A stretch of 64,000 nt of DNA, taken from assembly GCA_963277665.1 (NCBI GenBank), contig OY728136.1, forward strand, positions 806,211,123 to 806,275,122, written 5' to 3'. Shown here piece by piece: positions 22,862 to 36,543 of this stretch (its first letter is position 1; each line of letters opens with the position of its first letter). The stretch comes from Viscum album (lineage: Eukaryota; Streptophyta; Magnoliopsida; Santalales; Viscaceae). The position numbers and the translations under genes are program-made. A model generated the notes under the pieces. That model searched no databases. It was not told where the DNA came from and saw nothing but the letters and a program-made list of their open reading frames with translations.

Positions 22862-23800
22862 AAATGTTTAGTTATAGAAAACACTAATGAAATACATATG
22901 TATAAGTAAAAATATAAGAAGACATACAAAATTTTTGTTAATGTAAAGAGTAGATAATTTCCAAGGAAATACATCGATGTATAGATATTACATGTGAATA
23001 TTAACCTAACATAGATGTATTTGACAATAAAACATGAAAGAAAGGGGTTAAGATATAATCAATAGAGAATTGGTTTGGGTAATAGTATTTGATGGTCACT
23101 TGGTTTAACACTTATGGGGGATATTTTTTCATAGATTCACAAGCTCATTAAGATCCATTATTAAGGAAATGATGATTCTCATAAGTTTATATGTCATAAA
23201 ATAGACCATGGATAGCATATATTGTGTCTTATAATTTTCTATATTAATAAAATAGATATGATTTTAATGTTAACACTTCAATTCCATAAGATTCCAATTT
23301 GTGAATTTATTAACTTAATAATAATCATACCTATGACTAATTTAGATAAAGTTTTTTTTTAACCAGAATAAAAAATGAAATATATTTCTATCATCAATTG
23401 TTATGATTATTCGTTCATATTACACATGTTTAATATATCTATTGAAGAACCAACACAACCAATGATGTATAGTTATTAGTGATATTAGAAAATGTGTAAT
23501 TATTTTATCCCGAGTATACAACTCCTCCCTAATAATTTTTTGTCTATATTTATATATGAATCCTATCATATTACCTTCAACAATAATTTGATTCAATTTT
23601 AGAAAAGGATTGTATTTCCTTATATATAGACAACATAAAATCAGTATGATAAATAAATCACACTCTATATCAAGAATAGTCTTTCATTTCTCTACATGTT
23701 CATAAAGGGTGTGAATCTTCTAGATAACCAATAACTCAATAATGTATATATTTTCCATGTGAGAAATAATATCACGTTAAAATGATTGAAACTTTTAAAA
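22862..23800 (+). pseudogene. element 3 gag/protease debris
   Basis: Less than 1 kb separates the primer-binding site from the reverse transcriptase linker, against about 2 kb in element 2, so gag is largely deleted. A protease tail is readable at about 23290-23355 as FINLIIIIPMTNLDKVF, matching the VDLFVIPMIEFDIIL block of element 2. No zinc knuckle is visible. Confidence 0.55.
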
Positions 23801-23814
23801 AAATGATATTTGAA

Positions 23815-24700
23815 TTCATTCCCATTGTGATAGAGTATGCTGATGTGTTTCAAGATGAATTTCAACCTCTTCACTGACATGAGAGGTTGAATTTTCCATT
23901 GATATTATTGATGGGGAAATACCATTATCAATGAATCTATGTTTATTTTTTTTTCCTGCAAACTGAGAATCTCATGAAAAACAACCCGAGAATATAGTTA
24001 AATTATTCATACACATTTGTGTTTCACCTTGGGTTGAATCGTTCCACATTTTCAAAAATAGGTGTGGGTCAATGAACTATTAGATTAGTTATTGTGATAT
24101 CAACAATACCATGTAACAAAAAAATTTCCTCTAAATTATACTAATTATTTTTTTATATGATTTATGGGGAAAAATATATCTCTACGGTGGATTTTTGGTC
24201 ATAATATTATCATGTACCTATGAAAAATGAGGGTATCTCCATTCCCGCATTCATTAAAAGGTACAATCACTTTGAGTTCATAGTTTTTTAATAATTCCAC
24301 AAAGATTACCTTACAAATATTTATAGGAATGATTAATATAGTATTTACTGAATGAATAAAAAAATTACTTTTATTTATGGATGATATTCTAATATACTCC
24401 AAAACAAGTATGATTATTAAGAGTATATGATCACTATGATAATGACCATATAGAAGAAGAAGATTTATAGAAGGTAAAACATATATGATTTTTGGATGAT
24501 GTTAGTATAATTATTTGGTGATATTATCACAAGTAATGGTATATATGAATTCCATTAAGAGAAAAAGTAATTAAAGGATGATTGTGGAGAATATCTGTGA
24601 TAAATATGCATTGTTTCCTTGGATTATTTTTGTACAATCATCTATTTGTGTAATATTTATCACTCTTATAAAACTGTGAATATAAGATTACGTAAAAGTG
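23815..24700 (+). pseudogene. element 3 reverse transcriptase relic with intact Asp-Asp
   Basis: The linker VIEYADVFQDEF (23828) corresponds to VKEYLDVFLEDL of element 2. Much of the palm is lost. The catalytic box survives as LFMDDILIYSKT, with the Asp pair at 24380-24385. About 130 bp on, GDIITSNGIY corresponds to the FLGHIVSNDGI block of element 2. Stops and frame changes are many. Confidence 0.75.
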
Positions 24701-26740
24701 ATTTATTTTTTATTGGAATAATTCATGTGAATATAGATTCATGGAACTGAAAAATCGGATTATCAATACACCAGAACTCATTAAACTCACATGTGGGTAA
24801 ATTCTTGTGGTATTCAACAATACCACTAACAATGTATTTGTTTGTGTGTCCATACATAATTAAAAATGGATTAGCTACAGATCATGAAATATAAATTTAA
24901 CGAACATAAATATGCAACACATGATCTAGAGTAGGCTATAGTTCTTTTTAAACTGATAATCTAGATGCACTTTATCATTAGCGAGTAGTGTTAAATATAT
25001 TTGCATCAAGGAAGGTTCAAGTATATATCCACACAGTAATATCTAAATATGTGTCAATGAAGATGAGTTTTTATAATCATGGACTACAAATTCCTTATCA
25101 ATTACAATAATAAGATAGAAAATAATTTTGATGAATCTCTTTATAAAGATGATCAATTTATTTTATCATTGATGTGATTTGGAAGGATATGATATTATTA
25201 AACATGAAAATGAGGGACACGAGAGCCATAAAAAATTAATATAATAAATCCTTTAATAAATAATTCCCAAATGGACTCATCCAGATAGGGTAATGTATTA
25301 TCAATGATATGATGTTGTAAATCATAAGAAAGTGATAGATATAATAAAATAGAAGACATAAGAGATCAATGTAAATAATGAATTTATGATATTTTGGTCA
25401 AAGTATATGTACAATAATATATTTAGTGATATAATGAGATGTCAGATTATACAGATAGTTCAATATTCTACATACATATAAGGAGAAAAAATATGTATCA
25501 AGATTTCCCAGGGTACTATTTGTGGATAAATTAAAAAAAGGGGATCTTGGAATATACATCAAGGTGTCTTACAAGTCAAAACGTTATGGAAGAATGTATA
25601 AAAATCCAAGTGAGTGATACAATAATTACCCATACCCATATGGAAAAGCGAGAACATAAATATGGAAATTTTCAGTGGACTTATAAGCAAATAAATATGA
25701 AGTAATGTTATATAGTTTACAGTGTATCATATAAAAAATAATGTCATCTTCATTGTAATTTGAGTGGAATTATCACATGATCATCTGGAAAGGATAAAAA
25801 TTAGGTAAGTGTTTCGACCTCATCTAACACCACTTTCTATTTTAATGGATCATGAATCATGATTTACCACTATGTTATAGAAGATCCTCCAACAAACTAT
25901 AAATATTGAGTTAAACATCATCATGACTTATCACTATCCAACAAATGGAAAATATAATTGAACTATCTAGAGACACATCGAAAATATGATAGATATCTCA
26001 ATTCACATTCAATGGGGATGGGATAAATGTCATTATGTGGTTCTGTTCTCATATAGTAATAGTTTTAACTCATGTTTCCAAATTTATACTAATGAACACC
26101 ACATTGGGAAGTGATGAAGAACACATATACTACAGAATGTAGTTGGGTAATATAAACTACTAGGTCCTGAAGTGGTTATAGAAATGGTGTAAAATTGCAA
26201 TACCATTCAACATCACATAATGGATTAAAATAGTTGAAAAAGTATATATACATGAAAATAATCAACGATTCATAGAGTTTGATGATGGGGAAAAGGTATT
26301 TATATGTATACCATCTTGGAATGAATTCATGATATTTGGGAATATAGGAAAGATAAATCCAATGTACATCAATCCCATTGAGACCATTAATCACATCAAA
26401 GTAGTGTCAAATTGACTATAACTCAGATATAAGCTTTGTAAAGTACATTACGTATTCCATGTATTTATCTTGAGGAAGCACACACTAGACCACCCACTTG
26501 TACTCAATCCAAAAGTGGTACTATTTGAGAATAATCTTTTATATAAGGAATATCTCTTTAAAATCATAGATTATAGAAGAAAATTTCTATTACATAATGA
26601 AATTCACCTAGTCAATATTCTATAGAGTTAAAATAATAATGAAGAAGTTATATGGATATTATATGAGGTGATTAAATATAATTAACCACATCTATTGGAG
26701 TTTGAGAGATGAAAATTTCATGGTTGATATATTAGACGGG
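24701..26740 (+). pseudogene. element 3 RNase H, integrase and C-terminal relics
   Basis: RNase H is hardly readable. The integrase core is seen at about 25810-26000, where MTYHYPTNGKYN corresponds to LSTAYHPQIDGQS of element 2. The C-terminal block is clear at 26286-26490: GEKVFICIPSWNEFMIFGN, INPMYINPIETINHI, then VHYVFHVFILRKHTLDHP. A tail at about 26575-26740 (LHNEIHLVNIL, then NNNEEVIWILYEV) matches the chromodomain-like end of element 2. Frames are broken throughout. Confidence 0.75.
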
Positions 26741-26747
26741 TTTAGAT

Positions 26748-29399
26748 TATAACAACATGAACCTTTGTAAATAAAATTCCCCTTATATTTTAATTAAATG
26801 ATTTATGTATAAAACATATGGAAATAATTTATTTTATTACATCATATAATATTAAAAATTCGTTTGGTGCTATTACCAATGATAGTATAGAAATTGAACA
26901 GTGGATAAATTATTGCAAAAAATAAATGGTTTTAACAAATTCATTTGACCCAAAAAATGATGTGATGGCCTCAAAATGTCATATTTTACCCCATGAATCC
27001 CATTTATTGGATATTAGAAGTTAGATTGAATAAATTATATTCCCCATTGGAAAATCCGATGATGAGATCCAATGACTTAAGCAGAATAATTTTTTTTTGC
27101 GAGAGATGCCCAATCCTACTGATATCACAATCCAAACCATGTTCGTCGAACCACCCCTTAATAGTCTCACCAGCACACACCACAATCATGTTGAATTTCA
27201 TGTTTTAATTTAGGGTTATCCATCAATACACTTATAATATGAATTTGTATATTATATATAATAAAAAATACTTCCATTTTATTATTGTTACTCTATAGAT
27301 GATTTATGATTATGATACAATAAATTTAAATTTAAATTTTTTAACTACTAAAATTAAATTAAGGAATTAAGGAATTTATAAATTTTAAAAATAGTTAATA
27401 TCTTATTAATAAATTATAATAATAATATTATTATTATATATAAAGAATAATGTTATTCATATGAATTAAAATTTAATTATTATAAGGGTTCCAAAAATAG
27501 GTATGGTAGAAAAACAACGTATCTCTGAATAAAAGTCCAGTATTATATTAGAATTAAATTTGCATATTTGGATAAAATAAATATTTTTTTTTTGAAGAAG
27601 ATCATTGAAATAATCCAAAGTTTACCTTTTATAATTTTCTACGACAGTAAAATTATTCGGTAATGATGAAAAATGCTGCAAATATACCGTGTGTGTTATG
27701 AAATGAGGATGAAAAATAAATGGTGTAATAAATTCATTAAATGTGTTTCATGAAAAATTTATGTTTTCATATAAAAAATTTAATTTTATGTTTAATTTAA
27801 TGAAAATTTTAATGAATTTATGAATACATGAATACCTATAATATATATTATGGGTTTCAAATCATTTCTTTATAGAACATGACACACATACAAATCAAAA
27901 AAGGTTTTATTTTAATAATTTTGTCCCCTAGTCTAATAGAATAATTAAAGCCACACATAATTGTAAAAAACATTAGAAATTCATTGTAATTTTTCTGGTT
28001 TTAATTATTATATTATGTAGAGTCTGAAACATATGTTTTAGAAATGATAAAAAATTATTGAGTCATTTCATATTTAAACAAACCCAAGATCAAATTTATA
28101 ATCACTCAAAACTGATTGATAACATCCTTATACATCCCTAAGAATTATAGAGTCCTTACAATATTCCCCATTATATCCCAATGATCATACCAATATTTTT
28201 TTATCACACTATCAAGGTATGGTAATTCCCATTATCATTTTTATTCAAGCACCACTGTTATATTATGACTCGTAATTTCGATTTTTTCATGTTTGGATAT
28301 GTTCCCTCATATAACACATACTATATATCAGATATGTATATTATGTGAGAACCCTTTAACTATCATTAAACCCTCTCATTACCCATTATTTACACCCGTT
28401 ACAATGTAAAATTTTAGAAATTTATCTTCTCGTTCTCTTCTTTATTCAATTATATTAATTATCTTATATCATATATCATTAGTTCGTAATATTGAGATTT
28501 GTCATCCATAATGTCCTTGATTAAAATTTAATATATAAATGATGATATGTGAATTTATCTCTCATTATCGTCTTCTATGAACAATTATACACCCCCATTA
28601 TGTTGCACAAAACTATTATTCATTTTTCAATGAAAAAAGTATGGTAGTGAATACATGTTCCCATTTCATATTAAGGGTTTTTATGATCATGAATAAATAC
28701 ATATATTATTGCAGAATTAAATGAATATATTTTACAATAAATTACCATTGAATAAAATATTATTATGAATGAATCAATATTTTATGATAAATGTAGCATA
28801 CCTAAGCATGAGAATGAAATGATAGGTACAGGTGCCCCTAAAATTATAAATTAATCCAATAGATTTAGTAATGATTTAGCCTCCTGATAGTTCATTCAAG
28901 GGATTAGGGAGATAAAAGAATATATAATTGGGATTTTAATAATATGATTTATTGGAATTTATTCTTGGAATATGTTTTGGATATACTGTTTTAGGTTGTT
29001 GAAATATTTTCCACATTGTCTTAAATATTATGATGTTATATAATGCCTCATTGTTTGTGTTTATGATTCTCACTCCATTTATGAATCACTGATATTCCCA
29101 TTGTCTAATATATAATAGTATCCCCATTATATTCCTTGTTTTATTATATACTAGGCTTTATAGATCATACCATATATATATATATATATCCACTGGTTAT
29201 CCATTATAGTTTTCTGTATGATATAATAATATGACCATGTCAAAGAAGTTTTCATTAAGGTTATTAAATAGTTTTTTAGGATGTTATGTAATATACCTAA
29301 TTCCTAGAGAAACTAATCATCTCTATTTTATAGGATATATTTTGTCTAATTTTTTATATTAAATCATTAAATATTGTGTTATAATGATTTGAGTTGTCA
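26748..29399 (+). mobile_element. 3' LTR of element 3 (2.65 kb)
   Basis: It starts TATAACAACATGAACC after a worn polypurine tract (TTAGACGGGTTTAGAT) and ends near GAGTTGTCA. Length and order agree with the 5' LTR at 20170-22847. The small frames around 27004-27208 fall inside it. Confidence 0.75.
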
Positions 29400-31600
29400 T
29401 TCCATAGATCTTTCTTTCAAGAAGCTTTGAATCTCTAAAAAATATTCCATGTAATTGATTATATTCAAATTCATGTTTACTTAAGGATATATAAATTTAC
29501 ACAAAAATTCATGGTGTCTCATATTCGATAGATCACAATAATAATTTTTCAGGGAACCCATATGTGCATGCTATGAGGATTTGATTCACCTCACTATGGA
29601 ATCTTGAAATCCTTTTTCATTTGAATGTATTCTGCAACTTCATCATCATGTACACTAAAGAAATGTAATTTCAGTTAGACACATTCCTGTGAGATGTTAG
29701 ATCTCTTAAATTCATTTTGTTTTTTATGAGCCACTCACTTTATTAGAATGATCAAAAATGGTGTAAATAATTGATTAATGATTGTTCAGATAGCTTCCAG
29801 TGAACATGTTTTCCATCGAGGGTTAGATAGGAAAATATAGTATTGTTGGTTTAATCTAGTGGGAGATGGGAGACCAGACATCCTAGATTATTATGATCTA
29901 GCAGCCACTATTCTATCTAGTTGTTTAAATGAGTATGAATAATAATAGAGATAATATATCCCAAATTAAATTAGTTCCTATTCTTTGTTTTGGTATATCA
30001 ATCATGGTGAAACTACAATGGGGAAAAAATATTCCCTTATCTCAGTAAAGCCCTATATCGATTCACCAGGTACTCTCCTGCACCCAAAAACTAGTTTCCC
30101 TACTCAAGACCCATGTACACTCTATAAACAGATGTTCTATCAATGGATTATACGTGACCTCTATCACTTGTTGGCTAGGATGGGGATTCCTACAATTGGG
30201 CGTGTTAGACATCAGTCCCCCGTGCTCCTTTTGTTGAGTTAGCGTAAGCTAGCTAATTATTTGGCCCACTATTTATTTGTAGGGAATATATAACATGAAT
30301 GAAACAAAATTCGAAAAAATATTAATGCTAATAAGAAAATACCAAGCCCAAAAAACCATTTTTTTGTAATATTCATGAATTTTATATAGATATATATGTT
30401 GAATAGATCATGAAATTATACATCATTCTTATTTTTTTCAAATAATATTGGCTTAGAATTTATCAATAATACATGGAATCATCTACTTTTTTCATGGACA
30501 CTCTTATAATTATTTTAACACAATCTTAAATCAATATTAAATAATACTAAAATTTCATTACCATAAAATAATTCTCAAACAAATAATAAATAATGGAAAT
30601 CAATATTTACATCGTCTTCGCCTTAAGAAATGTTGAAGACAATGTGAACTAGGTATGGATAATAATAAAATGTCTTCAACCTAATGAATAGTTCAATAAT
30701 CATCACAATAAAATACATGTATAATCCTTAAAGAATCAAATTCAATGCTATGAATCAATAATATTTACATATGCATCATCACCAGTCTTGGATATTTTCC
30801 TTACAAAATGGAAATGAATGTGTCTATAAATATTATCCAGAAATCATCACATTTACTTATGAATAATAGCGTACACTATATCATCATTTCAAATCCAAAT
30901 ATTAATCAATAATTATATAGGACATCATCTTACAGTGAATTTTCATGTCTATATACATATTGAAAAAAATAATCATAATCATCTACCATACTCATGTTTT
31001 TTTAATATCCCCTTTATCTTGGTATTCAATACCATTTCCTTATTCTAAATATCCCTTCTCCCCTTAATTAAAATAAATGAACAGTTTTCTCTTATTTACA
31101 TTATATAATTAAATCTATATCTTATCATTTTTATAAAATATTGATAGAACTACCTAGTTAACATGGAAATAGTCATTAGTTGGTCAACCCAACATCTAAA
31201 TGCTCTCATGAAGTGTAAAAAAATAGAGAGATCAAAAGATAGATTTCTATGAAATCCATTTACAAACCATTTTGTGTTATCAGGATCAGAACATATATAT
31301 ATATCAAAATTAGAAGGGTATTATATAAAATATATTTATCATATAATATATTCTAATGAAAATTTAATCAAATACATCACAAATTTTTAGATGAATTATT
31401 TATTTAATAACCCTTTCAATGATATTAATCATTAGGAAAAACTTCCCCTTGATGTAGATGTATGATATAATTAGGATAATGGAATTAAGTGTATTTAGGT
31501 AACAGCTATTTTCAACTATTTTTATATGATACATCTAGATATTATTAAAATAAACATACGTATAATCTTTTTTTTATTTTATCCCCCTCAAGTGTTCTAC
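29400..31600. repeat. repeat X, right half
   Basis: It resumes repeat X after element 3 and runs colinear with 60245-62330. Matches include TGTGAGATGTTAGATC (29692 against 60540) and GTATATCAATCATGG (29991 against 60841). Others are ATTATACGTGACC...CTAGGATGGG (30148 against 61000) and CATCTTACAGTGAATTTTCAT (30925 against 61773). The most GC-rich and best conserved part is 29985-30290. It contains an 85-codon plus frame (29985-30242, ending RHQSPVLLLLS), but the copy in Y is full of stops, so protein coding is unproven. The upper end near 31603 reads, on the minus strand, roughly like an LTR start. Confidence 0.55.
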
Positions 31601-31939
31601 TCCCATCCAACAATAATAGGAGAAATTACCTTCAGATAATCATCAAAATGGTCAAATTAATGGTTCATCATTATAAAATAGTTCATGTTTCTATCAAATA
31701 TTGAATAATCATTCCAACATGTTGTATTAAACAATTTCTCCAAATTATATTCATAGGAGTCTCTATTACCTTCCATACGATTGAATGTATGAGAAAATTA
31801 TACAAAAGAATAAGCGAATAAAATATAACATGTAAAAGAAATAAAATTTTCTAAATAAATTAATATTTTTGATAATTTTTAATTAATTTAATAATGAATA
31901 TTTATTCTATTATATGAATTCACTATGTTATTATTTAAT
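31601..31939. other. unassigned AT-rich DNA
   Basis: Nothing recognised between repeat X and LTR D. Confidence 0.4.
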
Positions 31940-33574
31940 TTTACACACCCCGCGGAAGATCATACACTATATGAAAAATATAGAGATGATTTTGGAACAC
32001 GAAACACTATGTTTGGATTTTATTGCACACAATATTTGTTCCCTTATATAGATTGTTTTACATGAAAGACCATATTTTAAAAAATTAAAATATAATATTA
32101 CTAATTTTATTAAAATATTATTCTAATTTTAACATAGAAATTAATATTATAGTTATTAATATGTTTAATTAAATTATTTATATATCATCTTAACGTGAAA
32201 ATTAGACGAATTATTTACCGAAAAATTTAGTTGAATGGAAAATAAAACCCTTTCGAAAAAAATTAATTCTTATGTTGGGAAACTATATTTATGCAATCCA
32301 ACAGTTTATAGAAAAATTAAATTATTCAAAAAACTTTTAATTAATTATTTTAATGATATATGTATATATAAATATAACAAAAAATTTAATTTTTTTTCAT
32401 ATTTTATTTATATACAATAGATAAGAATAAATACATTTTTATGAATTAGAAGTTTTATTCTTAAAAAAAGAGATTTAATATTTTTTTATAGAACACGAAT
32501 TTATATATTATTTTTTAAAATTTTAAAATTATTATTTGAAAATATAAATATCATTTTATTAAAAGGAAAATAAATTTTCAATTCGAGTGATTTTTTTTCA
32601 ATTAAGTGTATATTAATGAAGAATACTACAAAAAACATTTTAATGGAAAAGATCTTTTTTCATGTAATTTATTTATATTTTTAAATTATAATTTAATATT
32701 TACTTAATTTATAATTTGAAAAATAATACGTTAATTAATAAAATATTATTCCTTTTAAAAAATTATACAATATAATTGGATAAAAAAATATTTCAAACAT
32801 TTGAACATTTTCACTTCCAAAAACATATTATTTCATCCCTTCTATGGGATAATTTTTAAATTGATTTCAACAACTGTTTTGATTAAAATTTTAAAAATAT
32901 GAATACATATTTGGAATTATAAAATTTTCTAATTTCTAATAATTTAATCTTATTTTGAGAATAGATATTTTACTGAACACAACAAAAATTAATTTCCATC
33001 ATTATAGTAAAAATGACTTCACTTAGTCACTAAAAATTAGCATTATGTGAAAAATATCATACAAAATTTTTTTAAAAAAAATTGTATAAAATATTTAGAC
33101 AATATCATCCCATTTCCTGAAAATTTAATATTATTGGGGGAATATGATGTTTGGTAGGCCTCTCAATATTGTTTTTATTTTTATATTTTAAAAAATCCCA
33201 CTCCTTCGCCAGTTTAAAAAAGGAACTCTCCCTACCGCACCCCCTCAATTATTATCACCAATAAATCCCATTGAATCATCTAAAACATCCTACAATATCC
33301 TCACAATTATCCTAACATAATCCTATAATACTCCATTTTGAATTAAATTGAAATATGGATTCCATTTCGTGAAAACCAAAAGAATTACTGAAAGAAGAGG
33401 TAATACCGATCAACAAACACTTCATTTAAATTTATTTGTCCACCCCTGAATTTTATTATCCCATTATTATATAATAAGTTCAGTATCCTCAATATTATTA
33501 CATTTGATTCATTATAATATGTATACCTAAGCCTACAAACAATTCAATCAATTGGGATATCTAATCATTGTTTG

Positions 33575-34000
33575 ATTGAACGACGAACTACCACCTCACG
33601 AATCGTTGTCGCTTGTTATCCCATTTAAACTTTTATGGTAGAAAATAATTAGATAATTTCTGATCTTAAATAATATAAATTATATTTATAATTTATTTAT
33701 TATTTATTAATTTTAATATATTACATAACTTCAGGATTTCTATTTTTATGGGAATACAATAACTAAATATATTGATATTTGGACTACTAACCCCTTAAAG
33801 GGATGTGATTTTTTCCCACAGTAAATGTAATGTATTAACGATTTGTTTATTAAATTTATATTACATATATTAAATAATAATAATATATTAATTAATATGT
33901 ATATATATCATTTAATTTATTTCATTTAATACGATACGAAAATGAAAATATAATCCATGGGTACAAATGGCCTACCGTCTACATTAACTGTGTAAATATT
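33575..34000 (+). repeat. decayed CpG-rich modules of LTR D
   Basis: AACGACGAACTACCACCTCACG (33579) and ATGGGTACAAATGGCCTACCG (33957) line up with the first and third modules of LTR A; most CpGs are gone. Confidence 0.5.
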
Positions 34001-35815
34001 ACCTATTTGTATATTGAATATATCATTATCAATATTCTTATACTGAATATATATGAATTTTAATTCATATATAAATTATTGAAATATTTTTTTCTTATAT
34101 AAGTATGAGGCCCAAAAATAACAAGAATAAATATATAAAAAATTAATGTGGTTATTACACGAAACATAAATTTAACATGTTATTATTAAAAAATGGTAAA
34201 CATAATGTTATTAGTAAATAATATATTTTATGAGATATATGAATTCTTTTCTATGGTATAGTTTTTAAAATATTTTACATATGATATATGAGGTTTTAAA
34301 ATGTAATAAGAAACACAATAATTAAGATTATGGGTTTCTCGTATCACATTTATTTCTATGAGATATATGTTATTTTTACCACTTATTATTATTTTGTAGT
34401 GAATTTAATTCCCTATAAAAATTAATGTAATTAATTTAATTTATTTAAATATGTTTAACGTTTTAATTGATTTATTCATTTCATGTACCTCGTGATTATA
34501 AAGACACTGAATTAGTTAAGTGATTTTTATTCTGAAATTTCTTTTAGTGTGGCTTATGCCTTATTCCCTATTATCTTTTATTTTGTTGGGAATAAAAAGA
34601 ATATAAATGTATTCTATAATTATTATCCTTTAAATTTTTTATATTTACATATCTACTTTTTTTTCTCTCTTTAATGGGGTTTATGTTCCCAATTTTGCCA
34701 AATCTATAATGTAATTTTGCCTTAATTTTCTATCATTGAAACACATTCATTGTTATGTACATATGATTATCAAAAAAGTGTATATACTTTAAAATAAAAT
34801 TTTTATAACATTAGCCTCCTTATATTCCTTATATTTTAAGCTTATATTAATGTTTTTATTTCCTACTAATTATGATTCAATAATATCAAATTATTATGAT
34901 GATATTGGTATATTCTCATTATATAATTGGGTTAGTTCGGAAATTGTTTCCATTAATGAAATATTTTGATTCATATCTCAAGAAAAAACATGAATATTCT
35001 CATAATACTGTTATTCATGATAATTTCATGTAATGTTTCCATTTTCCACACTTCGGTACATAATATAAATTATTTTTAATATGAATCATTTTTTCTTTTC
35101 AATTGAAACTATTTTTTAATTCAAAAAAATGAATTCTAAAATTGTTTTAAATTTTTTTTAAATGATCTTTAAAGATAAAATAAAAATGATAGGATTTTAA
35201 TTTTTTTGTTTTTTATGAAGCTATTTAATTGGATTTCAAAACATCTATTATAAGTGTTCAAGGTTATTTTCAAATGAAATGGATTTGAAAAATGTATTTT
35301 TAAGGTGTTTTTGAAACTGGAAACAATACTTTCTACAATAATTGTTTTATATTAATTTTAATTCTTCCATTTTATGTTTTCAATTTATTTGTTAAAGAAT
35401 TATTTTGAATATCTTATGAATCTTTTTAATTTACCTTTCAATGAAATTTTGTGTTTCAAGTGATATTTGAAAATAGTTCTCCATCTAAGATGATGCCATT
35501 TAAAATTTGTCAACTATTACAATGCATATGATATCAGTATATGATTCATATTCATTCATAGAATGGTTTATCTTAATATGAAATAATATTTATGGAACCA
35601 ATTACTTTCCACTGGTTAATTAGGATTCAATGAGAATATCCCGAAACACATTTCTTTTAAACATTCTAATCTTGTTTTAAATAGATTGACATGAAACCAA
35701 TTTTATTTTCCATAGAATAATAATGTTGTGAAATAACAATTTTTTTTATAATATTTATGATGATATGAAATATCTTTTTTAATTATTATTATCTTGGTTT
35801 AGTTACATGTATTAG

Positions 35816-36030
35816 ATGATGGGGTGGCCCAGAATATCCCCGGTTAATCCTATTATAGAATATATGATTATGTGGCCCATAATCTCATCAGGTAAATCCA
35901 TTTTAAAATATATGATGTGTTGCAATTGGATAACAATAAGTAAGCCTCCAATATCTTATATAATTAGGGTAGAACATATATCACTGAGTAATCCCATTAT
36001 AACTTATTATGTCAGTAGGCCCAGAAAAGA
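35816..36030 (+). repeat. 48-bp tandem repeat array in LTR D (about 4 units)
   Basis: Units start around TGGCCCAGAATATCC, TGGCCCATAATCTCA, a diverged TTGCAATTGGATAAC and AGAACATATATCACT, each ending near TATTATA or TAAAATA. Because 48 is a multiple of 3, the frame over it shows a 16-residue period (WPRISPVNPIIEYM, then WPIISSGKSILKYM). It is a DNA repeat, not a repeat protein. Confidence 0.7.
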
Positions 36031-36543
36031 TCAGATGATCAGGTTATAGTTCTAAAATGCATTTGGTAAATATCATTTTCTCATTAGATAATGATGGGAA
36101 TAACTGTATAGTCATTATCAAACTTGTGAAGATGGTATATCCTAATCCATTAAAAGAAAATGAATTCAAATTGGGATGGTGGTGTGCCCTTCCTAGAAAC
36201 TATAGCCCCCATGAAGTGCCTATATTAGTTTTAACAACAATCCTTGATTAGAGAAACTGATTTTATATAATTACGTGTATACAACAAATATTCCATGTAT
36301 TATTCCTATGTGAATCTTCCATGGATTATAACATCGATTATATTATTATTCATGTCATATAGAATGCCAATCATTATTCCATGAATCATTTTTATGATAT
36401 TTTATATAAAGGTTATGATCCTTTAATAATACAATCTTGTTCTCATACCCTTATGACATAGTTATTCTTACATATCTCTCTTGTTTACCGATATTAATAA
36501 TCTGAGCACACCAATTTCAAAGGATTAATTTTACAAGGTTACA

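Larger units (their letters stand above)
20170..29399 (+). mobile_element. element 3: old Ty3/gypsy element inserted in repeat X
   Basis: Two colinear LTRs (20170-22847 and 26748-29399) flank a degraded internal region with primer-binding site, protease tail, reverse transcriptase, integrase and C-terminal relics in the right order. Both flanks belong to one repeat: sequence left of 20170 and right of 29399 matches Y on either side of about 60250. The LTRs have drifted far apart, so this insertion looks older than element 2. No convincing target duplication is left (CCCTA against TTCCA). Confidence 0.8.
31940..36543 (+). mobile_element. LTR D: old 5' LTR of element 4
   Basis: It starts about TTTACACACCCCGCGGAAGATC, comparable to the LTR A start. 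A degraded TATA box (TTTAAAAAAGG, 33213) is followed by a pyrimidine-rich stretch, then a donor-like GAAGAAGAGGTAATACC (GT at 33400) identical in core to LTRs A and C. Worn CpG modules lie at 33575-33615 and 33955-34000. A 48-bp tandem array (35816-36030) follows, then GAGCAC near the end. The end, about GGTTACA at 36543, is approximate. Frames 32235-32420 and 35816-36251 are not genes. Confidence 0.6.

Noticed and set aside
35816..36049. 77-codon frame with a repeated WPRIS/WPIIS pattern that looks like a repeat protein
   Set aside because: The period comes from a 48-bp DNA tandem repeat in LTR D; the copy in LTR E keeps the DNA period but not a shared intact frame.
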